From: a virus
IMG/VR virus record: IMGVR_UViG_3300023174_002791
Coordinates: 1-59,269 of that record
DNA length: 59,269 bases
Strand: one strand, 5' to 3'
In this document: in pieces, positions 15,214-23,325 of the stretch
Layout: each line of letters begins with the position of its first letter
Numbering within the stretch: position 1 is the stretch's first letter
Translations under genes and position numbers: made by a program
The notes under the pieces: model-generated
Database searches by the model: none
The model's input: the letters and a program-made list of their open reading frames with translations, nothing else
Told to the model about the DNA's origin: nothing

Positions 15214-16050
15214 TTACTTAGCACCCTTCTCGGTGAGGTATTGCTTATAGAGGTCTGTATTAGCAAGAGCAGCATCAGCCATTGCAACTTCGATAGAAGG
15301 TGCTACACCTGATTCAAAAGCAGCCTTTGCAAGAGCAGTTAGACGGTCATAAGCATTTACAGCAGATGAGTCAACTGACTTACCAATTTCGGCAAATAGG
15401 TTTGATGTTTTTGCTTGAGTATTGACGGCTTCTAAAATGCCTTCAATGCTTTTTGCGAGTTCTTCGTCAATCATTGATAGACGACGAAGTGCTGGACCAA
15501 CTTTTTCCGCTTCCAGTGGAAGGTTGTTCCAATTCTTAGCCTTTGCAATTGCAACTTCGTCAGCACGCTCATCGCGTTCTTTCTGAAGTAGTGCAAGTGC
15601 TTCGTCAGCGCGAGCCTTCTCAAAAGAAATTGCTTTCTCAAAAGATTCAACTGACTTTTCCATTGCCATAGGCTTCTTGGCTTCGGCTTTCATTTCTTTC
15701 ATACGCTTTGCGTAGTCAGCATCTGACTCGCCAGGCAACTGAGCCATTGGGTCTGCCTTTGTAGCAGTCGCCTTCTCAGTTTCTGTTTCTGCGATTACTT
15801 CTGCTGGAGACTCAGTTTCAACTGCTTCTGCGACTGGCGCTTCCGCAACTGCTGCGTCCTCAGTTACAACTGTATTTTCTTCGGACACTGAGTCCTCCTT
15901 CGTTGTATCGGTAAGTGAATCAATGACTGCTTCGATTTCTTCACTCGTTGTTGATTTCATTACAAGCCATCCTTCTGAAAGGTGGGCTGGATGGTCAACA
16001 CCGCTTGTTTCATCTATTGCAAGGCGTACTAATTTCGGAGCCTTAGCCAT
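15214..16050 (-). CDS. Capsid scaffold-like protein
   Basis: A 278-residue protein with a strong TAGGAGGA site. The beginning (VRLAIDETSGVDHPAHL, then EGWLVMKS) is a segment often found in phage prohead protease/scaffold proteins. The middle is Glu/Ala/Thr-rich and disordered. A long Lys/Glu coiled coil follows (about 130-185), with a helical tail. The position directly before decoration and capsid genes supports a scaffolding role. The protease is probably the separate XkdF-like gene. Confidence 0.78.
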   Translation of the reverse strand: MAKAPKLVRLAIDETSGVDHPAHLSEGWLVMKSTTSEEIEAVIDSLTDTTKEDSVSEENTVVTEDAAVAEAPVAEAVETESPAEVIAETETEKATATKADPMAQLPGESDADYAKRMKEMKAEAKKPMAMEKSVESFEKAISFEKARADEALALLQKERDERADEVAIAKAKNWNNLPLEAEKVGPALRRLSMIDEELAKSIEGILEAVNTQAKTSNLFAEIGKSVDSSAVNAYDRLTALAKAAFESGVAPSIEVAMADAALANTDLYKQYLTEKGAK

Positions 16051-16093
16051 TATTTCCTCCTACACCGTTTGGGTAAAGATTGTGAGTCACCAT

Positions 16094-16189
16094 TTAATTG
16101 TTCAACTCACGGTAAGAAAAGGCTAACACATCAACGGTAGTTTCGACGCTAAACACGTCTGAAAATAAGCGAGGTGTCTGAAAATGCAA
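16094..16189 (-). CDS. Possible short ORF before the scaffold gene
   Basis: A frame with coding-like composition ends at TAA 16094-16096. The best start is a TTG at 16189, giving 31 residues (HFQTPRLFSDVFSVE and VDVLAFSYREL). It lies one base out of frame with the preceding microgene. It may be a real tiny gene, the remains of a frameshifted gene, or chance. Its stop is followed at once by ATG. Low support. Confidence 0.3.
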   Translation of the reverse strand: MHFQTPRLFSDVFSVETTVDVLAFSYRELNN

Positions 16190-16196
16190 GTCACAA

Positions 16197-16307
16197 TTAT
16201 TGGTTGAACTGTGTTCCACGGATTGTTGTTGAAGCCGCTCTAGTGACAGCAAACGCTGTTCCTTTGCCAATCTGAACAGACAGAGAATCCTGAGTGGTTA
16301 CTGTCAC
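16197..16307 (-). CDS. 36-residue coupled microprotein
   Basis: A GTG at 16307 overlaps the TGA of the upstream 65-residue gene (GTGA). The frame runs 36 codons to TAA 16197. The product is Thr/Val/Gln-rich (TVTTQDSLSVQIGKG, AFAVTRAAS). Coupling plus codon regularity make it plausible. The start lies in an inverted repeat ctgagtg (16290-16296) / cactcag (16305-16311) that may affect translation. The function is unknown. Confidence 0.45.
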   Translation of the reverse strand: MTVTTQDSLSVQIGKGTAFAVTRAASTTIRGTQFNQ

Positions 16308-16501
16308 TCAGACGCTAGGCGAGGCTTTGTTGTCTTTCCTGTATTTTGAGCAACGGTTACTGTTGCTTTGTTTCCCTTGCCATATACAACTACAAGAGAT
16401 GTTTGGCTAGTAACAGTAGCAATACGAGCAGGGCGTATAACGCCAGAGGTTGGCTTAACCATAATTGTCTGACCTTTACGGAACTTTTGTTCTGTAATCA
16501 T
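16304..16501 (-). CDS. Small SH3-like beta protein
   Basis: A 65-residue basic protein with an AGAGAGG ribosome site. Alternating strands (QTIMVKPTS, ARIATVTSQTSLVVVYG, KATVTVAQN) suggest an SH3-like or KOW-like fold. It lies between the Dps-like and scaffold genes in the capsid block. There is no catalytic motif, and the role is unknown. Confidence 0.62.
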   Translation of the reverse strand: MITEQKFRKGQTIMVKPTSGVIRPARIATVTSQTSLVVVYGKGNKATVTVAQNTGKTTKPRLASE

Positions 16502-16528
16502 TTGATTACCTCTCTTTAGATTGTTGAA

Positions 16529-17023
16529 TTATAGCGTCTCAGCCAAAGTAGCCTTCAATTGCCACTCCCATTTTTCTAACATATCTATGCGCTCGCCAAG
16601 AAAGTTAATAAGCCCTTGTTCATCCTCAACAGTTGCTAGTTCTAGGCACATTTCCGTACATTCGTCTAATTCTTCTATAGCACCGTACAAATCTTTAAGC
16701 ATTTCAATAGCAGTAATCGGCATCATCTCTGGGTCTTGAATAGTACGGTTTTTCATAAAATCGCTTAGACCACATAATGAATCTTTATCTAATTTGCGGA
16801 GCCATTCGCCAGTAGGGTCAATTGAGCCATAAAGGTCTTCATAGATTTCTTGAAAGAATTCGTGATACGCAGCAAAGTTTAATCCTTTTACATTCCAGTG
16901 ATAACCGTGAGCACGGTGGTAAACACTTACTGTATTTGAAAGCAACATACGGAGACTTGCTTCTAAGTCAGGCGCTACTTCCTCCTGAACTATAAACCAA
17001 TTACCATTCATATCTTTTTCCAT
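16529..17023 (-). CDS. Dps/ferritin-like protein
   Basis: A 164-residue protein that fits the DNA-protection ferritin (Dps) family. The motif HGYHWNVKG is at about 39-47, followed by YHEFFQEIYEDLY at 53-65 and a GEWLRKL helix. His42, His54, Glu58 and Asp63 match the positions of the ferroxidase residues. Dps proteins oxidise and store iron and bind DNA as 12-mers. It starts in a TAATG overlap with the XkdF-like gene, inside the capsid module, which is an odd place for a stress protein; a packaged or capsid role is possible. Confidence 0.8.
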   Translation of the reverse strand: MEKDMNGNWFIVQEEVAPDLEASLRMLLSNTVSVYHRAHGYHWNVKGLNFAAYHEFFQEIYEDLYGSIDPTGEWLRKLDKDSLCGLSDFMKNRTIQDPEMMPITAIEMLKDLYGAIEELDECTEMCLELATVEDEQGLINFLGERIDMLEKWEWQLKATLAETL

Positions 17024-18645
17024 TATTGTTTCCTCAATGAAGACAATTTGTGTCCGACAATTGTGTCGGTAGGTTTGTCCTCTTTATAAATTCTTATTAA
17101 TGCAGCAGGTTCTTCAACAGTAGCATTAATTTTAAAATCAGTACCAGGGATATTCAATACACCATCACGCTTGATGCTTGTTATCTTTCCTCTCGCTGTA
17201 CCACCAGAAGAACTCCAAGCAACCATATCGCCAACCTTGAGAGATGATTCTTTTGCAACAGATTCATCAGGGAGGTCTACTAATACTCTTTCAGACTTAC
17301 CACCAATTGAATAACCTGAAAGTTTTCCTGCCTTAACTAATTCCCACGCCCAGTCTTTCCACTGTACGCCCATAAAAACAGTACCAGTTGGATATGAAAC
17401 ATCTACGACAGTGCCGTCTGCCTTTGTTATCGGCACTGTAACTGGATATGGCCAGGTCATTGCTTCTACCCATTCACCAGCGACAACGTTCTTATTATGC
17501 TGCAAACGAATTTGTCTGTCACCATTCTTTACATACGCCCATAATGCAGATTGGAGTTCTTCAGTGTCTGTCCATTCACCGTGAGCATCTTGCTGGTCTG
17601 GGATATACCAAGGACCGAGTGTAAATTTCTTTTCATCGGCTTTATACACAGTAGTTATTTCACCGTGAGATTTTGCCAAATCATACTGTCGCCAGATTTT
17701 GTCTACCCAAGTCTTCGCTGCTTCCCCACCCCAAGCAGCGTATGCAACCCGACCAGGTGACGGAAACCCAGCCTCTCCAGGACTGTATCCTTCGGCTTGC
17801 GAATCATTTCCGTGACGCGCAAGAAAAGATTTCATACGTGCGATGGTGTCGCGTGAGATTCCTTCACCACTTGCTAATTGAGCAGCACGTGTGCGCCCTA
17901 CGCTAGTGAAGTTGCTACCTGCGTGACCATCTTTAATCCATTGCAAAGCACGCTTGGCTTCTTCTTGAACGGCTTTAGGTGGTACGAAAGTGTCAGGCGT
18001 TGCTGTTTCTTTAGCAAGCACCTCTGTTATTAAATCTTTTATACGGGTGAGTACAGATTTTTCTGTATCAGAGGCTGCAACAATTTCTTTGGGTCTAACG
18101 ACCATCATATATCCGCCGATGTCGAGCATCTGTAGAACATCTGCAAACTTATAACCTTCATCAATACCTGTCTGGATGATTTGTTTTACAGGAGTCATAG
18201 CAGGACTATCTGACTTCTGAAGTGTTTCTAATTCAGTCGTTACATAATCTATTAATAAAGGCTCACTCCACTTACCGCAGGAACAATCTATGTTTGCACC
18301 CTTACGAATTGCTTCATCCATAATGTTATGGTGAATGAACAATTGTGAACCAGTAGGAGTATCAGTAATTTCGTGCAACTTACTATGTTGCTTTATAAGT
18401 GTTTCTACGCTGGAGTTTTTAATTAGGTCAGGCTTCTTGATTCTGACTCTAGGCATTGCAGTATCTACGTGAACGTCAGTCGAAGTAGGGTTTTCTTTAG
18501 TTGCATCTGGAACGTTGGCATACAAGGCACGTTGATGAGCCACAGCATCTTTTTGATTAGCGTGGCAACTTACAGTTTTACCTTTATCGTCTACAACAGC
18601 AAAGCCTTTGCAGTCTACGGCTGTCGTTTCAATTGTGTATGGCAT
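17023..18645 (-). CDS. XkdF-like prohead protease with extra domains
   Basis: A 540-residue multidomain protein. The N-terminal half includes a KGFAVVDDKG segment (13-22) and a helical domain (222-320, with VQEEAKRALQWIKDG and SPGRVAYAAWGG). The XkdF-like serine protease region is at about 340-455, with GPWYIPDQQDAHGEW, RLQHN and SGYSIGGKS; His383 and Ser446 are the likely catalytic residues. A TUDOR-like (DUF2945/HVA1-type) domain lies at about 470-520, with KVGDMVAW, GGTARGKI and ALIRIY. It would cleave scaffold and capsid proteins during maturation. Confidence 0.8.
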   Translation of the reverse strand: MPYTIETTAVDCKGFAVVDDKGKTVSCHANQKDAVAHQRALYANVPDATKENPTSTDVHVDTAMPRVRIKKPDLIKNSSVETLIKQHSKLHEITDTPTGSQLFIHHNIMDEAIRKGANIDCSCGKWSEPLLIDYVTTELETLQKSDSPAMTPVKQIIQTGIDEGYKFADVLQMLDIGGYMMVVRPKEIVAASDTEKSVLTRIKDLITEVLAKETATPDTFVPPKAVQEEAKRALQWIKDGHAGSNFTSVGRTRAAQLASGEGISRDTIARMKSFLARHGNDSQAEGYSPGEAGFPSPGRVAYAAWGGEAAKTWVDKIWRQYDLAKSHGEITTVYKADEKKFTLGPWYIPDQQDAHGEWTDTEELQSALWAYVKNGDRQIRLQHNKNVVAGEWVEAMTWPYPVTVPITKADGTVVDVSYPTGTVFMGVQWKDWAWELVKAGKLSGYSIGGKSERVLVDLPDESVAKESSLKVGDMVAWSSSGGTARGKITSIKRDGVLNIPGTDFKINATVEEPAALIRIYKEDKPTDTIVGHKLSSLRKQ

Positions 18646-18668
18646 AGGTCTATTCTTTCACACTACGT

Positions 18669-19586
18669 TTAATTTACTACGCCAGTTGGCATAAAGTTTT
18701 GTGCAAGTCTTGAATCAGGCTCTAACAACGAGATTGAACAACGGCATTGTATGTGCGCTGGAGGATTGAAGACACCGTTCGGATATGACTGATTCCACTG
18801 TACTGACATACCGTTCATAGGCATACAGATGGAACAAGTACGCTCATCGGTAGAAGTGCTCCATCGTTTTACAGACATTGGATGCGCCCATCCCTGTTCT
18901 ACCATCTGCTCAAAACCAAGAAAACGACCTTTGTTCTCAGCAACTAGAATTTCATTACGTGCAATTACCTTGCTGCGCTGAGATATAAGACGTTTGTACT
19001 TCTGAGTTATTAATTCATCCAACCTTTTTTCTAACTTACGACCTGACAAACCTTCAGCACTTAATCTTGCTCTGTTTAGTTCAGCAAACTTGGTCAACGT
19101 TACTTCTTGCCTTTCGGTCAAGTTAATAACAGAACGTAACTCTTTTGCTGTATCCCATACGTTGATTCTTTGTTCAAAGGCTCTACCAATAACTGTACGA
19201 ACATTGGCTTGCATCTGCACCGTCATATTAGTTACAAGCGTGGCTGATTGCTGTTGAGCATATTGCAACGTACGTGGGTCTGTGTAATCAAACCTGCCCT
19301 GAAATCCTACCTTCGGAAAACCATCACCAATTCTTTTGCGGGTCACACGGTTAAACGCTGTAACAGTTTGATTCAAAATGCTTGCTGTTTCATCCCACGG
19401 TAAAGCATCAATTACATTCTCTATGTTGCCTGAAGCAATTGCAGACTGAACACCGTTAGAAACAGCGGCTACTTCTAAACCATTGGTCGCTTGATTGATT
19501 GTTGCAGCAACGTCGCGTTCATCTGGATTTAAAGGGGGCTGAGTATTGTCACCAGAGTTATCTCTAGCCTTGATAACTAGCGGCAT
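18669..19586 (-). CDS. MuF-like minor head protein
   Basis: A 305-residue protein. The C-terminal half has the MuF/SPP1 gp7 signature: RSKVIARNEI at about 200-209, GWAHPMSVKRWSTSTDERTC, a CSICMPMNG pair and NPPAHIQCRC near the end. Four Cys could bind zinc. These proteins are injected or associate with the portal. It ends one base before the portal gene's coding region on the genome, as usual. No toxin fusion is present. Confidence 0.88.
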   Translation of the reverse strand: MPLVIKARDNSGDNTQPPLNPDERDVAATINQATNGLEVAAVSNGVQSAIASGNIENVIDALPWDETASILNQTVTAFNRVTRKRIGDGFPKVGFQGRFDYTDPRTLQYAQQQSATLVTNMTVQMQANVRTVIGRAFEQRINVWDTAKELRSVINLTERQEVTLTKFAELNRARLSAEGLSGRKLEKRLDELITQKYKRLISQRSKVIARNEILVAENKGRFLGFEQMVEQGWAHPMSVKRWSTSTDERTCSICMPMNGMSVQWNQSYPNGVFNPPAHIQCRCSISLLEPDSRLAQNFMPTGVVN

Positions 19587-20858
19587 TTATTCGACCAAGT
19601 TCTCCGCTGGAGGCAGCGATGCCTGTTCACGAAGATAAGCCTCTAACTTGTCATCAGGAGTTAATGCACCAGCACCAATTAACTTCTGTACGTAATCACC
19701 AAGAGCCTGTAGGTCAACTGAAGACACTTCACCGTAAGTTAGGTAAGGACATAGTTCAGTATTCATACCGTTCAATTTTAGTAAACGTGGGATAGCGTAT
19801 TGGTTAAACACTTCAGCGATAGATTTAGCAATTGCTTCAACGCTCATAGTCCACAAATCCATCTTCTGTGAACCTAATGCAAACGAGCCTACTTGTTCGT
19901 GACCAAGAAGGATGAAGTCAGATAGAACCGACATCGAAATACGCTGGTCATAACGTCCAATGATTTTGTCAGTATCAAATTGACGTGAGCCGCCAGAAGA
20001 CAACAACTCTAATGAGAACATCTCATTGTTGTTTTCATCGTACATCTTAGGAAAGATAATTCCTTCTTGCTCATTACGCTTAATGTTCTGAACAATCTTT
20101 GTAATTTCGGCAAGAACAGATTGCTGTTCTGCGGTAGCACCACTTGATAAATACTCAGGCGGAACTTTTGCAACAGGAAGTCCGGCAAGGTCTCGCTCAA
20201 TACCAATTGCTTCTATTTCTTCAATACGTCGCTTGTAATACCAAGGACGGAAACAGTTACGGAGTAGTGAACGACCTTCTGGATTGTTTTTGTTTACTGT
20301 TGTACGGAATAACAAACCTTTATCAATAGGGATTTCTCTGAACCCACCACCTGTCGGGTCCATCTGGCGGAATCCTTGGATACCACCCTCTACGTCTATC
20401 ATCCAATTGTTCAAAGTTTCTTGAGAACGAATTGGGAATTTACGCCAACCAATCTTTCCGTCAGTGTGTTTTGATTTACGCTGAGGGTCTTCAACATCTC
20501 CACCGCGAACTTTGTAAACAATTTCGTGGAAAGAAAAACCATATACAAGCATTGAAAGAATTGAGGCTAGTGTCTGGTCAAATGAGTCAGACATATCTTC
20601 AAAACACTCATCAATAAACTTTGCAACTTCTTCTGCTTCTGGAGTTTGTTCCAATGGGTCTACACGCCAATCAAGACGGAGAACAACCTTTTCAATAGCA
20701 TAAAGAATCGAACCAATTACTGGGTCATTGTCTGCCATCTCACGATAAACAAGGAGACCACGGCGACCACGAAGTTGATTAAGAAATTCTTCTGTGATGA
20801 AACCACCACTACGACGTAGACCAGTGGTACCTAATTCATTTAAGTCAGGTTTCGCCAT
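19587..20858 (-). CDS. Portal protein (DUF935-like)
   Basis: A 423-residue protein of the Mu gp29/DUF935 portal type. It has DPVIGSILYAIEKVVLRLDWRVDP near 44-63, SMLVYGFSFHEIVYK near 103-117, a RSLLRNCFRPWYYK stretch near 196-209 and a helix ending the clip/wing region. It is the first virion gene downstream of the small-gene block and the MuF gene follows. It forms the dodecameric packaging channel. Confidence 0.88.
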   Translation of the reverse strand: MAKPDLNELGTTGLRRSGGFITEEFLNQLRGRRGLLVYREMADNDPVIGSILYAIEKVVLRLDWRVDPLEQTPEAEEVAKFIDECFEDMSDSFDQTLASILSMLVYGFSFHEIVYKVRGGDVEDPQRKSKHTDGKIGWRKFPIRSQETLNNWMIDVEGGIQGFRQMDPTGGGFREIPIDKGLLFRTTVNKNNPEGRSLLRNCFRPWYYKRRIEEIEAIGIERDLAGLPVAKVPPEYLSSGATAEQQSVLAEITKIVQNIKRNEQEGIIFPKMYDENNNEMFSLELLSSGGSRQFDTDKIIGRYDQRISMSVLSDFILLGHEQVGSFALGSQKMDLWTMSVEAIAKSIAEVFNQYAIPRLLKLNGMNTELCPYLTYGEVSSVDLQALGDYVQKLIGAGALTPDDKLEAYLREQASLPPAENLVE

Positions 20859-20867
20859 TTGATAATC

Positions 20868-21017
20868 CTAGTCGTTTAATTTTGACATCTTAGAGATTAA
20901 GGATAGTGCCTCTTCAGACGAAAATCCCCCCTCAAGCAACGAGCGATAGATTTCATTTAACCTAACTGCCGCTACTAGCAAGGGAGTCAATCCGTCTGAC
21001 GTTGATACTTCCTCCAT
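20868..21017 (-). CDS. 49-residue protein before the portal
   Basis: The ATG at 21017 opens a 49-codon frame to TAG at 20868, filling the gap before the portal gene. It encodes a helical protein with LLVAAVRLNEIYRSLLEGG and SSEEALSLISKMSK. This leucine-rich pattern is typical of small portal-adjacent actinophage proteins. There is no strong ribosome site. The function is unknown; possibly a portal assembly factor. Confidence 0.62.
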   Translation of the reverse strand: MEEVSTSDGLTPLLVAAVRLNEIYRSLLEGGFSSEEALSLISKMSKLND

Positions 21018-21034
21018 ATTACGAAATGATAACA

Positions 21035-21340
21035 TCACTTAGCGCTCAGTTTGTCTAACAACATAGATACTGCTCTAGTGAATTTGTACGGCTCGATATT
21101 TTTCTGTTTTTGTGTGATACGTCTTTCTTTCTCTGTTGTCGCTCCCCATATACCTTCTACGTCTGTACCTAGAGCGTAAGCGGCACAACCATCTATTACA
21201 GGACAGGTGTGACAAAGTTTTTTTGCAATCTCGGTTATCTTTACAAATTGATTATTTCTTTCTGGGAACCACAGTTCAGGGTCGCTAGTAGCGCAAGGCT
21301 CAAAGCCCGTTACGTCTGGATACCGTGGCGGAGTAATCAA
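21035..21340 (-). CDS. WhiB-family Fe-S transcription factor A
   Basis: A 101-residue protein with the four conserved cysteines: Cys16 in a C-ATSDPELWFP segment, then Cys43, Cys46 and Cys52 in CHTCPVIDGC. A GIWGA turn follows at 63-67, like the GVWGG of WhiB, and a basic C-terminus. It would bind a 4Fe-4S cluster and the host sigma factor. It appears to use TTG at 21340 and has no good ribosome site, so expression may be weak. Phage WhiB proteins can repress host whiB and alter exclusion. Confidence 0.85.
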   Translation of the reverse strand: MITPPRYPDVTGFEPCATSDPELWFPERNNQFVKITEIAKKLCHTCPVIDGCAAYALGTDVEGIWGATTEKERRITQKQKNIEPYKFTRAVSMLLDKLSAK

Positions 21341-21370
21341 TTACAAATGTTTTAACGAACAATTGATAAC

Positions 21371-21640
21371 TTATAAATCGTCATCATTATAGTTCGTTGT
21401 CCGTTCTCTGAAATGGTCGGCGGCTTTTATATCTTGAGCGTGCTGAAGCATCCCATTGATTCTCCAAACGGGCAAATCGGGTTCAGAGTGTGTAGAGAAC
21501 CAAACGTCTCCTTCACTGTCCATCCATTCGCTGACTAGAACCCAAGACGTACACATTGCACCTTCTTTGTCGAGAAGGGTTGCAAGACCGTGAATAGCAT
21601 TATTTACGGCGTCTAATTTTGCTTCGCTTTCGTTGTCCAT
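21371..21640 (-). CDS. Conserved hypothetical protein, 89 aa
   Basis: An acidic 89-residue protein with a GAGAGGGG ribosome site. It contains a SWVLVSEWMDSEGDVWF beta segment and a NGMLQHAQDIK helix. The pattern occurs in many actinophage genomes without known function, to my memory. It sits in the small-gene region between the WhiB gene and a zinc microprotein gene. Confidence 0.65.
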   Translation of the reverse strand: MDNESEAKLDAVNNAIHGLATLLDKEGAMCTSWVLVSEWMDSEGDVWFSTHSEPDLPVWRINGMLQHAQDIKAADHFRERTTNYNDDDL

Positions 21641-21676
21641 ACAACCCCTCTCGATAACAGAAGGGTAACTTAAATC

Positions 21677-21787
21677 TTACAGTTTCGGTTTTTTATAGCG
21701 CTTATCTAGAATGTCGCAAACCGTACACTCCTGATTATCGTAAATCCATTCACCACATTTACATCTATAGATTTTTGAATCAGCCAT
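21677..21787 (-). CDS. 36-residue zinc-ribbon microprotein
   Basis: The ATG at 21787, inside the last codons of the upstream gene, opens 36 codons. Two cysteine pairs, CKC (9-11) and CTVC (21-24), with basic ends (DKRYKKPKL) look like a small zinc ribbon. It overlaps the upstream stop by eight bases. DNA or RNA binding is possible but not shown. Confidence 0.6.
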   Translation of the reverse strand: MADSKIYRCKCGEWIYDNQECTVCDILDKRYKKPKL

Positions 21788-22040
21788 TTTGAGGTGTAAG
21801 AGTTTCTGCGAGCGCGTGCATAATGCCTACAATAACAGGCTGTAGTTCTTGTTCAGGTACAGATGCAGCAAGGAATTTAATATGTTTAACAAGACATCTC
21901 ATCGCTGCTTCGGCTTCTTCAATATAACTTATTTGTATGGTGGGTGCTAAATCATCAAATGCAGGTAAGCCATCTTTCTGATTTCCAGCGTATTCGTAAA
22001 TCGCTCTTGCAACATCGTGAGTAATAAACGGGATAGACAT
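21780..22040 (-). CDS. Hypothetical helical protein, 86 aa
   Basis: An 86-residue protein beginning SIPFITHDVARAIYEYAG and followed by a helical EEAEAAMRCLVKHIKFLA segment. No known family is recognised. It has no good Shine-Dalgarno; the region just upstream instead contains a GNRA-loop hairpin that may affect its translation. Confidence 0.6.
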   Translation of the reverse strand: MSIPFITHDVARAIYEYAGNQKDGLPAFDDLAPTIQISYIEEAEAAMRCLVKHIKFLAASVPEQELQPVIVGIMHALAETLTPQNG

Positions 22041-22051
22041 AGTTTTATTTT

Positions 22052-22092
22052 ACAACCACGGAGGGCAGATTGCTCTGCCCCCCTACGGTTGC
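22052..22092 (-). promoter_or_regulatory. Stable stem-loop with GNRA tetraloop
   Basis: On the minus strand GGGCAGA pairs with TCTGCCC through a GCAA tetraloop, and outer bases (CAACC with GGTTG) extend the stem. There is no U tract, so it is not a standard terminator. It lies in the leader of the 21780-22040 gene, which lacks a clear ribosome site. It may be an attenuator, processing signal or protein-binding site. Confidence 0.6.
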
Positions 22093-22099
22093 GTCTTGA

Positions 22100-22534
22100 T
22101 TAATCACCAGAACTCACAGACCAATAGATTTCTCTGCTCCCTGAGTCATTCGCTTTAGTTTCGTACGCCATAAGCATCTGAAGTTGTTCATCACTTACTC
22201 CGTACGTGTTCCCAGATTTTGTTGTTTTGATACTGGTAAAGGCAACATTACCGAGCATATCAATTGTCGGAATGGGGAAGTGATTGTCTCTGACAATTGC
22301 AGTAGCGTGAGCGTTGAATGGCAAGCCTTCAACAATTACGCCTTCTGAGTTAGTGTGGTTAAGCAAACGGGCTTCTTCATTACCCCACATAACCAAACCA
22401 AACTTTTCTAAGTAAACAGGTTCGATATAACCACCAACAATTCCCTGAAATAACTTTAGCCAAGAGTTGGAATCAAACGTTCCTGTTTCTTTTGTGCCGT
22501 CCGCTTTAAACGTGACGTATGTTTGTGGGAGCAT
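22100..22534 (-). CDS. DUF3846-like hypothetical protein
   Basis: 144 residues from the ATG at 22534, which overlaps the upstream TGA as TGATG; a TTG one codon earlier is less likely. Features include GGYIEPVYLEKFGLVMWGNEEARL (about residues 32-55) and a GLPFNAHATAIV segment, reminiscent of DUF3846 phage proteins. The function is unknown. It is part of a four-gene coupled run at 23.3-22.1 kb. Confidence 0.6.
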   Translation of the reverse strand: MLPQTYVTFKADGTKETGTFDSNSWLKLFQGIVGGYIEPVYLEKFGLVMWGNEEARLLNHTNSEGVIVEGLPFNAHATAIVRDNHFPIPTIDMLGNVAFTSIKTTKSGNTYGVSDEQLQMLMAYETKANDSGSREIYWSVSSGD

Positions 22535-22716
22535 CAAAGACCTGCTCTCACCATTGCGGATGGAATGACTTCTGCCTGAATAGCAAAGTCACCAGCACTT
22601 ACAGATTTATTTAGTAAGTCATCACGCAGTAAGTCGAGAGCCTTTTCAATAGCACTCTCGCTATCTTTACCTTCAACGCGATAGGTAAGGGTTACATTCA
22701 CAGCATAAACACCCAT
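22534..22716 (-). CDS. Small protein, 60 aa
   Basis: A 60-residue protein with an initial VNVTLTYRVEGKDSESAIEKAL segment and a later IQAEVIP strand, giving a beta-alpha-beta pattern that could be a small ferredoxin-like fold. It is coupled to both neighbours by TAATG and TGATG overlaps. The function is unknown. Confidence 0.65.
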   Translation of the reverse strand: MGVYAVNVTLTYRVEGKDSESAIEKALDLLRDDLLNKSVSAGDFAIQAEVIPSAMVRAGL

Positions 22717-23015
22717 TACGCCACCACCTCTGGATAAGCACGACGCAGTGAGTCAGCAAAGTTGCGTACCCAATTTAGGAAGTGCTCTCCCTCAAACGGT
22801 GAATCAGATGAACAAACAAGGCTGGTCACTTTACGAACAGCATCTTGCTCTGACTCGGCTTCAACCCAACCAGTACGAGCAACAGTTGCTGAACCTTGAG
22901 CAGCCATAACGTCACCAAACGTCAATTTGTACTTGAAGTTGTTCGGACGGTTCGAGAACTTTTTGACAGATACATAGCCAACCAGTTCATCTTCGTTGAG
23001 AAGTTTTACCTTCAC
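22716..23015 (-). CDS. Hypothetical protein, 99 aa
   Basis: A 99-residue protein that starts with GTG in a GTGA overlap with the upstream gene. It begins VKLLNEDELVGYVSVKKF and has a GWVEAESEQDAVRKV middle and an aromatic C-terminal helix (WVRNFADSLRRAY). No family is recognised. It lies in the operon preceded by the promoter-like site near 23.3 kb. Confidence 0.65.
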   Translation of the reverse strand: MKVKLLNEDELVGYVSVKKFSNRPNNFKYKLTFGDVMAAQGSATVARTGWVEAESEQDAVRKVTSLVCSSDSPFEGEHFLNWVRNFADSLRRAYPEVVA

Positions 23016-23260
23016 GCGGTCACCTCATTACTTGAAAAGGTGAAACGGTTGTCAATTTGCCAACCGTGTTGGATAAGTGTTACGGCAATGACATTTATCA
23101 TTTCATTGTCTATGTGCTCGCCAGCAGGGTCTTTGATAAGAAGTGTTGCTCGCGCATCATCTCTTACCATTTCTCTGACCTTGTCAGACATCAGGGAAAA
23201 TGTCTCTAAGGCATCAACTGAATCAAGCATTTTTACGTGCTCTGTATTTTGTGCAGTCAT
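23012..23260 (-). CDS. Hypothetical protein, 82 aa, first gene of operon
   Basis: An 82-residue protein preceded by GAGAGGAG. It has a helical start (TEHVKMLDSVDALETF) and a MINVIAVTLIQHGWQID segment. It is the first gene after a well-formed promoter and operator at 23296-23325. The function is unknown; the layout suggests an early-expressed accessory gene. Confidence 0.65.
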   Translation of the reverse strand: MTAQNTEHVKMLDSVDALETFSLMSDKVREMVRDDARATLLIKDPAGEHIDNEMINVIAVTLIQHGWQIDNRFTFSSNEVTA

Positions 23261-23295
23261 CTCGGTAGTGCTCCTCTCTAGTGAGTGACTTGGTC

Positions 23296-23325
23296 ATCCT
23301 ATCCCTAACGGGGGGTAGGTGTAAA
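23296..23325 (-). promoter_or_regulatory. Promoter with embedded palindromic operator
   Basis: On the minus strand TTTACA (23325-23320) and TAGGAT (23301-23296) are separated by 18 bases. A TAAC-GGGG-GGTA half-palindrome (23306-23317 on the plus strand) sits inside the spacer at the same offset as in the 38362-38391 promoter. It lies just before the 23260 gene. A repressor or activator binding there would control it. Confidence 0.6.

Noticed and set aside
14814-15287. Longer 157-codon start of the decoration protein
   Set aside because: The extra 25 residues lie inside the scaffold gene and are not structured; the start MAYEINN at 15212 matches the family form.
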